Shown here one piece after another: positions 15,668-23,372 of a stretch of DNA of 25,208 nucleotides (within the stretch, counting starts at the first letter, position 1; each line of letters begins with the position of its first letter). The position numbers were made by a program, and so were the translations under genes. The stretch is from CAKUFA01 sp963627465. Its GTDB lineage: Bacteria > Bacillota > Clostridia > Christensenellales > Aristaeellaceae. Location: NCBI GenBank assembly GCA_963627465.1, contig CAVGBO010000039.1, positions 1 to 25,208 of the forward strand, read 5' to 3'. The notes under the pieces were generated by a model. That model saw nothing but the letters and a program-made list of their open reading frames with translations. It had not been told where the DNA came from and did not search any database.

Positions 15668-17434
15668 TTACCGATCTGCTGCGTCCGCAAGGCGACGCAC
15701 AAGCTTTTCCACATGCATGCGTGCCACGCCTGCCGCTTCTGCCGCCTCCTGCTGGGTCACAGGCTGATCCCCCATCAAACCAACGAATTGGCTGACCTTC
15801 AGGCCTAAGGCCTCCTGCATTTCCGCATCACTGCCTTGAGGGCTCACCAGATAGTAGCACAGCAGTGAATCTTCCTGACCGATGCGATGGGCTCGGTCTT
15901 CCGCCTGGGCATGCACCGCAGGGCTCCAATCCAATTCTCCAAACACAACGCAGGTGGCACGCTGCAGGTTCAGGCCGCTGGCTGCCCTAAGGGAAATGCA
16001 CAATACATCCGTATGGCCGGACATGAAGCGTTCCACCGCTTTCGTTTTTTCAGCGGATGTTTCCCTGCCCGTAATAAAGCCCGGTGAGAAACTCTTCAGC
16101 TCCTGCCGGTACACATCCATCACCGCATGATGATGAGCAAACAGCAGCACTTTTTCGCCACCATCCAGCAACATACGGACAAACTGGCACACATAAGGTG
16201 CTTTGGCAATCCCGGTAGCCTGCCGTGCCTGCTGGGAAATGCTTTCCTCCAGCATAGCACGCTGGGAAGGCGTCATTTCCTCGTCCTGCTTCCACTTTTT
16301 CAACATGGGCAGGACAGGCGCCATCATCTGGGCATACAGCTTATCATTCCAGTCCAGCTCCTGCACCAGTCTCCGCTTAGGCGGCAGTTCCTTCAGGACT
16401 TCCTGCTTGGTGCGGCGGAGCATCAAGCCTTCCCGCTTCAGGTAGGCTCCCAGCACATCCGGCTTGATGACCACGGCACTGCCGTAGCCATAGCACCACT
16501 CCCGGGAGAAACTTTCCCAATCCCCCAGAAAGTGAAAATCCAGAATGTTGATGACGTTCCAGATTTCTCCCCCTTTATTGTAAATCGGGGTACCGGAAAG
16601 ACCGATCACCCGGCTGCACTCCTCTGACAACAGGCTGGCCGCCGAGTATTTTTCCGTGCCTGCGTGGCGCAGCTCCTGAATTTCATCAAAGATCACCGCA
16701 CGGACGGGAAAATCCTTCAGCACCTGTTTCCAGCCCCGCAGCAGCAGATAATGCATGATGTACACATCCGCTTCCGGCAGGTCATAAGGCTTTAACCCAC
16801 GAATGACATGGATACGAGGTGCTCGCCCCTCCACACGGAGAAACCTTGCCGTCTCCTCCTGCCAGTTTCTTGTTAAATGTGCCGGAGGAATAATCAGCAC
16901 CGGCAGCGCCCGTTCAGACGCAATACAAGCCAGTGCCTGCACGGTTTTGCCCAGACCCATTTCATCTGCCAAGAGGCACCGGTCATGCTGCAAAAGAAAA
17001 CTGAGTCCCTCCTGCTGAAAGTCCATCAGCTCCCCGTGAAAGCTGCCTGCCGGAGGCGTTGTTCGTGCGGGCATTTGTGCCGCCCTGGCTTGACGAATGG
17101 CGTACTGCCTTGCTTCCGCCACAGCCTGATCCCACAGGGGCAGGTCTTTCAGCTTGACTTCCAGCGGAAAGCGCATCATCAGCCAGCATAGATCACCAAT
17201 GATTCGGCGATGGGCAGTAAACCGAGCTTCTCCCCTTTTGGATCCTGCCGAACCCGGAAAGAGCCGCTTGCACATTTCCGTTACAGCAGGATCGCCCTTG
17301 ACCACCCAACACTTGCTTCTGCGGTTGTAGCTCAGGGTACCCATGGGCTGCGCCGTGTTTTCAGCCGATCTCAGGTAGGGCGGCAAGAGTTCCTCATCCC
17401 AGGCATCCTCCTGCTGAAACTGATCGTCCGTCAT
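15668..17434 (-). CDS. SNF2-family DNA helicase/translocase
   Basis: This 588-residue ATPase belongs to superfamily 2, SNF2 class, and would translocate on or remodel double-stranded DNA. An N-terminal region of about 130 residues has no clear domain. The first RecA lobe has Walker A DEMGLGKT (157-164), a DEIQ Walker B box (250-253; not the commoner DEAH) and SGTP (280-283). The second lobe includes LLFAHHHAVMD (430-440), SLRAASGLNLQ (481-491) and the arginine-finger motif QAEDRAHRIGQ (510-520). A short helix-turn-helix-like tail follows (QQEAAEAAGVARMHVEKLVRRL). The layout resembles the SMARCAL1/ZRANB3-like bacterial and phage branch. ATG 17434 is preferred: it lies 17 bases after the stop of the nuclease-like gene, with GGAG upstream; the longer open frame would overlap that gene. 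Confidence 0.92.
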   Translation of the reverse strand: MTDDQFQQEDAWDEELLPPYLRSAENTAQPMGTLSYNRRSKCWVVKGDPAVTEMCKRLFPGSAGSKRGEARFTAHRRIIGDLCWLMMRFPLEVKLKDLPLWDQAVAEARQYAIRQARAAQMPARTTPPAGSFHGELMDFQQEGLSFLLQHDRCLLADEMGLGKTVQALACIASERALPVLIIPPAHLTRNWQEETARFLRVEGRAPRIHVIRGLKPYDLPEADVYIMHYLLLRGWKQVLKDFPVRAVIFDEIQELRHAGTEKYSAASLLSEECSRVIGLSGTPIYNKGGEIWNVINILDFHFLGDWESFSREWCYGYGSAVVIKPDVLGAYLKREGLMLRRTKQEVLKELPPKRRLVQELDWNDKLYAQMMAPVLPMLKKWKQDEEMTPSQRAMLEESISQQARQATGIAKAPYVCQFVRMLLDGGEKVLLFAHHHAVMDVYRQELKSFSPGFITGRETSAEKTKAVERFMSGHTDVLCISLRAASGLNLQRATCVVFGELDWSPAVHAQAEDRAHRIGQEDSLLCYYLVSPQGSDAEMQEALGLKVSQFVGLMGDQPVTQQEAAEAAGVARMHVEKLVRRLADAADR

Positions 17435-17451
17435 GTTTCTTCTCCATCTTG

Positions 17452-17811
17452 TTACAGTGCAATCCCCCACAGCCGGTTCAGGCACACCAGCCGCACCGGC
17501 TTACCGGCAAGGCTGTGGGGCAGATCAACGCTTCGCTCTGCCACCACAATCAATGCCGATATTTGGTCACTTTGGGCATAGCGGCTAAGCTGGCGCATCA
17601 GGCTGCTTTTTTCCGGCTTGCCCCGCTTCATTTCAATGCCAATGCTGCCGCACATCAGGTCAATCCTGCACCTGGGTGCCACATTGACCTCATGCTGATA
17701 GCGGATGTTTGCCTGATCCAGTGCTTTCATCACCAAATGATGCAGGTCGTATTCTCCCTGTTGAATGGGCACTCGGAGGGTTTGCAAAGCAAGCATAATC
17801 TCGTCCATCAT
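17452..17811 (-). CDS. Small PD-(D/E)xK nuclease-like protein
   Basis: A 119-residue protein with the core of the PD-(D/E)xK endonuclease fold. A helix with EYDLHHLVMKAL (20-31) carries a possible first acidic residue; then come a strand with RYQHEVNV (38-44), D51 in RCRIDLM, and E60-x-K62 in GIEMKRG, giving D-x8-ExK. A helix QLSRYAQS (74-81) and the strand ISALIVVAERS (84-94) complete the typical pattern. No DNA-binding domain is attached. It could be a Holliday-junction resolvase-like or VRR-NUC-like nuclease working with the SNF2 protein encoded directly downstream; that partnership is inferred from position. The ATG at 17811 overlaps the PBP stop as ATGA; the next codon, also ATG, is a possible start. 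No strong Shine-Dalgarno is seen, which suggests translation by coupling. Confidence 0.72.
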   Translation of the reverse strand: MMDEIMLALQTLRVPIQQGEYDLHHLVMKALDQANIRYQHEVNVAPRCRIDLMCGSIGIEMKRGKPEKSSLMRQLSRYAQSDQISALIVVAERSVDLPHSLAGKPVRLVCLNRLWGIAL

Positions 17812-20750
17812 TGCAGCCCTGCCATGGCACGGGTCAGCTGGCTCATGGCTGCCATCACATCACTCTGGCTGGGCGATCCGCTGTTGATGACACTTTCCAT
17901 ATTGCTAATGGCCTGCGTCAGCGAACCGTAATTGGAAGCAGAAGGATCCATGCTGTTCAGCTGGGTATAGGCCTGCTGCAACAGTACCTTTGCATCGGGG
18001 ATCAGGGTGTTCTCCGTCACATAGTCCGTACCGCTGCCGGTGTTGGAGCTGTTGTGATAGGTGCAGACCTGTCCGCCGCTGACCACGTTGCCGTTGGAAT
18101 CAAACTTCACCGTAGCCCAAGAGCCCAGATATTCTTCCAGTACATCGTCATATTCCGTGCCAATCAGGTTATACAGGGGATGTCCGCTGGGAATCACAAT
18201 CACGCTGCTGGAAATCACATTGGGGCAGTAGCTGCTTGCAATCTGTCCGCTGTCAGCGCACACGTTCTGGGTGCGATGCATCTGGCAGTACACGGTAGGT
18301 GCACTCCCCTGTGCCCACCAGTCCGTTACCGTACCGTAGCGGGTATCCGCATAGCAGGCTTCCGTTGCCAACTGGCCGGACACTGCGCAGGTCGTCACCT
18401 TCACAAGGCCGTACTGGCTTGGATCACCATCTAGAATATCCTTATCCGGCAGGTTGGCATGAATCTTGGTCATGTATGCCTTCCAAAGCGGTGCTGCTGC
18501 ACTGGAGCCAGTGGACTTGCTGGCCAAGGCCTTGTAATTGTCGTGACCGATCCAAATGGAAGAAGCGTAGTAGCCAGTCATGCCGGCAAAGAACACACCC
18601 TTCTGGTCGGAGTTGGTGCCCGTCTTGCCTGCCACCGTCTGTCCGCTGATCTTGGCATTGGTGCCGGTACCACTCTTGACGGCTGTCTTCAGCATATCCA
18701 CAATCATGTAGGCCGTGGATTCGGAGAAGACCCGGCGGCGAGTCTGATTGGCGTGACCATCCCAGACCACATTGCCTTCGCTGTCCGAAATGCCAAGGAC
18801 GGAAATAGGCTGCTGATACACGCCGCCATTGGCCAGCACACCGAAGGCCACCGTCATCTGCAGGGGCGTAATGCCGCTGGAACCCAGGGACAGACCAAAG
18901 GGTGTTGCGTCAATGTGATCATCATCAATGCCCAGCCGATGGAGGAAGTCCACAGAGCGGTCAACGCCCACCATGGTCATCAGGGTTTGGGCGGCCGCTG
19001 TGTTGTGGCTCCTCATCATGGCAGTACGCAGGGTTTCAGGACCGGTATATCCGCCGCCGCCGTAGTTCTTCGGCCAAGAATCTTCGCCCTTGCTGTTTTT
19101 CCAGCCGGAAATGGGTACAGGCATATTGTATACAATGCTGGCAGGGCTGCCGCCCAGCTCAAGTGCAGGAGCATAGACGGCAATAGGCTTAATGGACGAG
19201 CCCACAGGCATCTTCATATCCGTTGCTCGGTTCAGAGTCTTCCGCTGGGTGGGGGTTGTTCTGCTGCCTACGATGGCCTTGATTTCGCCGGTGCGGTAAT
19301 CCAGCACCACTGCCGCCACCTGAGGCTGCACAATCTCCGTATAGGTGCCGTCCGAGTTGCGGGAGCGGTACACCTTATCCGCAGGATCCCGCAAGGAAGG
19401 ATATTTGGTCCAGTTTTCCACAGTTTCCTGCACGGTGGTTTGAATCTCCGTGTCAATGGCCAGTTTAACCCGATAGCCGCCGGTACGCAGTTTGTTTTCC
19501 ATGGCGTAACGGTTGGCCGTGGTGTCTTCCAGCCCGTTCAGCTGCAGCAGAATATCCACCACTTCGGAAACGGCATATTCCACATAGTGAGGATAGGCAT
19601 ACATACCGGAACCTTCGCTGGGGTCTTCTTCAAGCACCGTCGCCGTGGATGGATCCAGTGCTTCCTGATACTGTTCGTAGGTAATGAACTGATTCTCATA
19701 CATGCAGCGAAGCACGTAATCCGTTCGGTTGTTGGTGATGGCTGCATAGTCCACGCCTTCCTTGGAACGGGTGTAGAAATTTCGCCGAGGATTATAATAG
19801 TAAGGGCTGTTGGTGGTTCCGGCCAGCATGGCGCATTCCCGAAGGGTCAGTTCGCCCAGGCTTTTGCCGAAGTAACCCTGTGCCGCCACCTGCACGCCAT
19901 AGTAGTTTTCACCCAAGAAAATGGTATTCAAATAGCTTTCCAGAATTTGCTCTTTGGTGTACTGCTGTTCCAGCTGCATGGCCAAATAGGCTTCCTGGAT
20001 TTTTCGTTTATAGCTTTGTTCGGAGGAGAGCAGCGTATTTTTGATCAGCTGCTGGGTAATGGTGGAACCGCCCTGGGTGCTGGAGGACGTCAGGTTAGAC
20101 ACAAAGGCACCCACAATACGCTTGATGTCCACGCCGTTATGGGTATAGAAGCGTGCATCCTCCACGGCGATAAACGCCTGCTGAAGATACGTGGGCATGG
20201 CCGCAAGGCTGACGCTGACACGGTTTTCCGTGCCCTTATATTCCGTAATCAGATTACCGTTGGCATCATAAATAAAAGAAGTCTGTGCCTGATCGTCCAA
20301 GGCTGCCAAGTCCAGTGTGGGAGCGGTTTCCACATAGCCTTTTGCAATGCCAACCACGGCACCTACGCCGGCCAGTCCAGCCAGCACAACCAGCAGCAGC
20401 ATAATCCGCACCACATTCACCAGCACGCAAAGAATAAAGGCCGGTTTCTTGGTGGCGGGCTTAAAGATGGAATGGGCATAGGTCTTCTCTTCCTCTTCAG
20501 GAACAAAGTCCTCCACTTCCCCACCATCATCTTCATAAGGTTCCTGCTGCCAGGCATCAGGATCTTCCTCCGGGTCAAAATCCCCGGCATCACCCTCCGC
20601 ATACATATCCTGATCTGCCTGACCCATATGATATACATTGGTTTGGTCATCCGTATAAGCCGAATCATCCGGCATATTGTCCTGATCGAACTGATCATCA
20701 GGAGCCTGATAACGTTCTTGATCCGTCCATTGATTCCGTCTTGACGCCAC
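17808..20750 (-). CDS. Class A penicillin-binding protein (PBP1A-like, bifunctional)
   Basis: It polymerises lipid II and crosslinks peptidoglycan at the outer face of the membrane. The chosen product is 980 residues. A strongly acidic Asp/Glu/Gln-rich cytoplasmic tail (1-90) precedes one membrane segment (about 104-137). The glycosyltransferase 51 domain (about 155-330) has AVEDARFYTHNGVD (195-208) with catalytic Glu197 and GGSTITQQLIKN (227-238). The transpeptidase domain has SxxK at S518-K521, SHN at 581-583 and KTG at 709-711. The C-terminal part after about 780 is rich in Cys (CAVSG, ACYAD, YCQMH, VCADSG, YCPN) and ends in a helical tail. GTG 20750 is chosen because AAGGAGG lies eight bases upstream and the predicted transcript starts near 20799, after the longer frame's ATG. 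It heads the - strand gene cluster. Confidence 0.95.
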   Translation of the reverse strand: MASRRNQWTDQERYQAPDDQFDQDNMPDDSAYTDDQTNVYHMGQADQDMYAEGDAGDFDPEEDPDAWQQEPYEDDGGEVEDFVPEEEEKTYAHSIFKPATKKPAFILCVLVNVVRIMLLLVVLAGLAGVGAVVGIAKGYVETAPTLDLAALDDQAQTSFIYDANGNLITEYKGTENRVSVSLAAMPTYLQQAFIAVEDARFYTHNGVDIKRIVGAFVSNLTSSSTQGGSTITQQLIKNTLLSSEQSYKRKIQEAYLAMQLEQQYTKEQILESYLNTIFLGENYYGVQVAAQGYFGKSLGELTLRECAMLAGTTNSPYYYNPRRNFYTRSKEGVDYAAITNNRTDYVLRCMYENQFITYEQYQEALDPSTATVLEEDPSEGSGMYAYPHYVEYAVSEVVDILLQLNGLEDTTANRYAMENKLRTGGYRVKLAIDTEIQTTVQETVENWTKYPSLRDPADKVYRSRNSDGTYTEIVQPQVAAVVLDYRTGEIKAIVGSRTTPTQRKTLNRATDMKMPVGSSIKPIAVYAPALELGGSPASIVYNMPVPISGWKNSKGEDSWPKNYGGGGYTGPETLRTAMMRSHNTAAAQTLMTMVGVDRSVDFLHRLGIDDDHIDATPFGLSLGSSGITPLQMTVAFGVLANGGVYQQPISVLGISDSEGNVVWDGHANQTRRRVFSESTAYMIVDMLKTAVKSGTGTNAKISGQTVAGKTGTNSDQKGVFFAGMTGYYASSIWIGHDNYKALASKSTGSSAAAPLWKAYMTKIHANLPDKDILDGDPSQYGLVKVTTCAVSGQLATEACYADTRYGTVTDWWAQGSAPTVYCQMHRTQNVCADSGQIASSYCPNVISSSVIVIPSGHPLYNLIGTEYDDVLEEYLGSWATVKFDSNGNVVSGGQVCTYHNSSNTGSGTDYVTENTLIPDAKVLLQQAYTQLNSMDPSASNYGSLTQAISNMESVINSGSPSQSDVMAAMSQLTRAMAGLQ

Positions 20751-20805
20751 GCCATTCGCCTCCTTCTCATGAGCAAAAGCCCACTTGCAAGCATAGCACA
20801 AGGTT

Positions 20806-20814
20806 ATTATACCA
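20806..20814 (-). promoter_or_regulatory. Extended -10 promoter for the PBP-led operon
   Basis: On the - strand TATAAT (20806-20811) is preceded by TGG, an extended -10. There is no good -35 at the usual distance. The predicted start near 20799 gives a leader of about 50 bases before the GTG start. Confidence 0.65.
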
Positions 20815-20895
20815 CATCATGCAAGACTGCGCTATGATGATACAACGATTGAAAAGCGTGGTTGCTTCCATACTTTGTGATAATTTCTGTGCATG

Positions 20896-20931
20896 CAAAA
20901 AGCGCTTCACTGAAATTGTGAAGCACTTTTC
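20896..20931. terminator. Terminator after the AraC-family gene
   Basis: A stem of about 14 bp with one mismatch (AAAAGTGCTTCAC with GTGAAGCGCTTTTT on the - strand) and a 7-base loop begins a few bases after the regulator's stop. The T run on the - strand is strong; the + strand also has TTTT. It separates the regulator from the PBP operon. Confidence 0.85.
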
Positions 20932-20934
20932 GCC

Positions 20935-21837
20935 TCACTGGCGACCAAATAGTGCAATGTACGCTGTGGGCGTCATGTCGTAGGCTTTCCGAAAACACCG
21001 ATTGAAATAGCTGGCATCTGAAAAACCGCAAGCATAGGCAACCTCCGCAATGGAGCTGCCGCCTGACCGTTTCAGCTCTTCCGCCGCCCGCTGAAGCCGA
21101 TAGCTGATGAGATATTGGACAGGCGTTGTCCCAATCACCGTCCTGAACAGGCGCAGGCAGGTACTGACGCTGATCTCCGCACTTTTCGCAATGCCATCAA
21201 TGGTGATCTCCTCGGCATAATGCTGCTCGATGAACAGCAGTGCCTTCTTCATGCGAAGTTCATCCCGCTGGTACTGGCTGGTGTAGCAGAGTTCGTTTTC
21301 CATGGTACCTGCATGGGCAGTAATCAGCGACAGTGTTTGGCTCAAGCAGTGCCTGACATGCAGTGGATAATTTTCCTTTTCGTAGGCACCGTAAACCCAC
21401 GCCTTTTCGACCAAAGACAAAATTTCCTTTTGCCATGGCACAGAAGCGGACAAACGCACATAGGGCAAGCCGGCATTGCCAAGCACAGGCGCAATATACG
21501 ATTGCCAGATCAAATCATTCGCTTGGGAAACCATTTTGGGACTGAAAACAAGCACCCGCTGATGGCCATTTTCTGTCTTCAACGTTTCTGCATGAAGGAT
21601 GCTGCTGTTCACAAAGAAGCCCTCCCCAGCGGACAGGGGAAAGCTGTTGCCTGCGACTCTTGCCTGGACGGTTCCCTTTTGGATCATGACAATTTCAAAT
21701 TCATCGTGCCAATGGGGCGGCACAGCAACCTCCGCAAGTTCATCATCGAAAAAGGCGATGGGAAAGTCAGGTGTACCATAGGTCAGAATTTCCCGTCCAT
21801 TTTCATCCACCTGATCAACTGAGCGCGTGATGGCCAT
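20935..21837 (-). CDS. AraC-family transcriptional regulator with cupin sensor domain
   Basis: The 300-residue protein has an N-terminal cupin-like ligand domain (about 20-100) with PHWHDEFEIVMIQKG (41-55) and LSAGEGFFVNSSILHAE (68-84), a helical linker, and a C-terminal pair of AraC-type helix-turn-helices (about 195-297). The second one, SSIAEVAYACGFSDASYFNRCFRKAYDMTP, is the classic signature. Such regulators commonly sense a sugar or small metabolite. GGAGG lies seven bases before the ATG. It is divergent from the MFS gene, its probable target, and the shared region has three phased repeats suited to binding by this protein. A hairpin terminator follows. Confidence 0.95.
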   Translation of the reverse strand: MAITRSVDQVDENGREILTYGTPDFPIAFFDDELAEVAVPPHWHDEFEIVMIQKGTVQARVAGNSFPLSAGEGFFVNSSILHAETLKTENGHQRVLVFSPKMVSQANDLIWQSYIAPVLGNAGLPYVRLSASVPWQKEILSLVEKAWVYGAYEKENYPLHVRHCLSQTLSLITAHAGTMENELCYTSQYQRDELRMKKALLFIEQHYAEEITIDGIAKSAEISVSTCLRLFRTVIGTTPVQYLISYRLQRAAEELKRSGGSSIAEVAYACGFSDASYFNRCFRKAYDMTPTAYIALFGRQ

Positions 21838-21858
21838 CCTTGTTCCTCCAAAAACGAC

Positions 21859-21934
21859 GATATATTCCTATTATTAGCATCTCATTCGCCGATTTTTTCC
21901 TATACACGGTTGATCATAAGCGATATAATCCTAT
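21859..21934. repeat. Three phased direct repeats, candidate AraC-family operators
   Basis: Copies at 21859-21871 (GATATATTCCTAT), 21891-21903 (GATTTTTTCCTAT) and 21922-21934 (GATATAATCCTAT) differ at only one to three positions and start 32 and 31 bases apart, close to three helical turns. The second overlaps the MFS -35 and the third its -10 and the araC spacer. Binding by the adjacent regulator is inferred. Confidence 0.6.
21901..21929 (+). promoter_or_regulatory. Promoter for the MFS transporter gene
   Basis: TATACA (21901-21906) and a perfect TATAAT (21924-21929) are 17 bases apart. The start near 21936 gives a leader of about 42 bases. It overlaps the oppositely directed araC promoter. 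Confidence 0.65.
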
Positions 21935-21941
21935 TTGTCAA
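21913..21941 (-). promoter_or_regulatory. Promoter for the AraC-family regulator gene
   Basis: On the - strand a perfect TTGACA (21936-21941) and TATGAT (21913-21918) are 17 bases apart. The leader to the ATG at 21837 is about 69 bases. Its -10 and that of the MFS promoter are only five bases apart, so the polymerases must compete. Confidence 0.75.
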
Positions 21942-21977
21942 TCCGAAAGACAGAATTTCGTGTGAGGAGGACGCATC

Positions 21978-23144
21978 ATGACTTCTTTGCTGTTGGCAGT
22001 TATCTATCTTATTTTCATCAGTCTGGGACTCCCGGATTCCCTGCTGGGTTCCGGCTGGCCATCCATGCAGGTGGATTTCGGTGTTCCTTCGTCCTATGCC
22101 GGATTCGTTTCCATGACGATTTCCTGCATGACGGTCATTTCTGCCCTGCTCAGCCCCCGAATGATTCGGAAATTCCAGACGAATTGGATCGTCATCGTGT
22201 CCATTGGGCTGACGGTGCTGGGGCTGATTGGTTTCTCATTCTCCACCCAATACTGGATGCTGTTCTTGATGGCTATTCCCTACGGCCTTGGCGCAGGGTG
22301 CATTGACGCCTCGGTCAACCACTATGTTGCGAATCACTATTCCTCTTCCGTCATGAATTTCCTGCACTGCTTCTACGGCATCGGTGCGGTGATCAGCCCC
22401 TACATCATGTCCCAGGCATTGACGCTCGCCCGGTGGAATGAAGGCTACCGGTGGACGGCCTATATTCAGTTTGGCATCCTACTAGTGTGCGTTCTTTCTC
22501 TGCCCCTGTGGAAAAAGAACGAAAGTCAGACGGAGGAAGAGAATGGCGAAAGTGCCGGCATTGCAGAGACGCTGAAGGTGCCGGGAGTTGTGCTGACGCT
22601 GATTGCCTTCTTTGCCTACTGCTCCGGCGAGGCCACCTGCTTCCTGTGGGTGCCCAGCTATTTTGCAGGAACAAAGGCTGGACTGAGCGCAGAAACCATT
22701 GCTTCCTTCGGCTCCCTGATTTTCGGCGGCCTGATGCTGGGCAGATTGATTGCCGGCTTCATTTCCAATAAGCTTGGGGACAAGCTGCTGATCCGCATCG
22801 GCATCATCGTGGAACTGCTGGGCATTCTGCTGGTTCTGCTGCCGTTCCCCGGGTACATCGTTGCAGCCATTGGATTCGTGGTCATAGGTACCGGCATGGG
22901 TCCGATTTATCCTGCCATTCAGCACATGGCACCGTCCAACTTCGGCAAGAAGTACAGTGCCGCGGTCATCGGTATGCAGATGGCTTCCGCCTACATTGGC
23001 AGCACCTTCATGCCCATGATCTTCGGACAGCTCCAGCAAGCCGTGGGGATTGGCATCATGCCTGTTTACTTGCTTGTGTTTGCAGGGCTAAATTGCAGCA
23101 TGCTGGAGATTGCGTATCGGAAGATGAAGGGGAAGGAAGCGTAA
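21978..23144 (+). CDS. MFS transporter
   Basis: The 388-residue protein has about twelve membrane segments in two halves. A charged cytoplasmic loop (KKNESQTEEENGESAG, about 179-194) lies between them. The NFLHCFYGIGAVISPYIM stretch (about 127-144) and the GLGAGCIDASVNHYV loop (about 103-117) resemble the FHS/sugar-transporter-like branch of the superfamily, but substrate and direction cannot be read from the sequence. GAGGAGG sits seven bases before the ATG. It is divergent from the AraC-family regulator and probably controlled by it. A sugar or small-molecule importer is a reasonable guess; efflux is possible. Confidence 0.88.
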   Translation: MTSLLLAVIYLIFISLGLPDSLLGSGWPSMQVDFGVPSSYAGFVSMTISCMTVISALLSPRMIRKFQTNWIVIVSIGLTVLGLIGFSFSTQYWMLFLMAIPYGLGAGCIDASVNHYVANHYSSSVMNFLHCFYGIGAVISPYIMSQALTLARWNEGYRWTAYIQFGILLVCVLSLPLWKKNESQTEEENGESAGIAETLKVPGVVLTLIAFFAYCSGEATCFLWVPSYFAGTKAGLSAETIASFGSLIFGGLMLGRLIAGFISNKLGDKLLIRIGIIVELLGILLVLLPFPGYIVAAIGFVVIGTGMGPIYPAIQHMAPSNFGKKYSAAVIGMQMASAYIGSTFMPMIFGQLQQAVGIGIMPVYLLVFAGLNCSMLEIAYRKMKGKEA

Positions 23145-23331
23145 GGCGATTGGCTTCAAAGTTCTGAGTAATATCATGATTGCTTTTCGCCCGCTACGTT
23201 ATTCCCCCGACATTCAGATTTCTTAAATTGTAATGAATGCCTTCTTCATTTGCTTTGTTTATCTGATACCGGTCGACCTTATTGCTCTTCATCCAGCACA
23301 GTTGTATACCATCTGGCTCACCGCCAAAGAA

Positions 23332-23356
23332 GCCGCTCTCCTTTTGGGAGGGCGGC
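23332..23356. terminator. Hairpin between convergent MFS and WG-repeat genes
   Basis: A 10-bp GC-rich stem (23332-23341 with 23347-23356, one T-G pair) and a TTTTG loop lie near the 3' ends of both genes. An outer AAAGAA/TTCTTT pairing is possible. There is no long T run on either side, so terminator activity is uncertain. The rest of 23145-23372 shows no gene. Confidence 0.45.
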
Positions 23357-23372
23357 GGAGTTCTTTAGCAGA

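Noticed and set aside
17435..17485. A longer SNF2 start overlapping the nuclease-like gene
   Set aside because: The extra 17 residues are the out-of-frame 3' end of the upstream gene; ATG 17434 has a ribosome binding site and normal operon spacing.
18459..20744. A 761-codon + strand open frame antisense to the penicillin-binding protein
   Set aside because: Same His/Gln-rich antisense character, no ribosome binding site, and the opposite strand encodes an unmistakable class A PBP with all motifs.
20751..20801. An upstream ATG extending the PBP by 17 residues
   Set aside because: The ATG at 20801 lies before the predicted transcription start, while GTG 20750 has AAGGAGG at ideal spacing.
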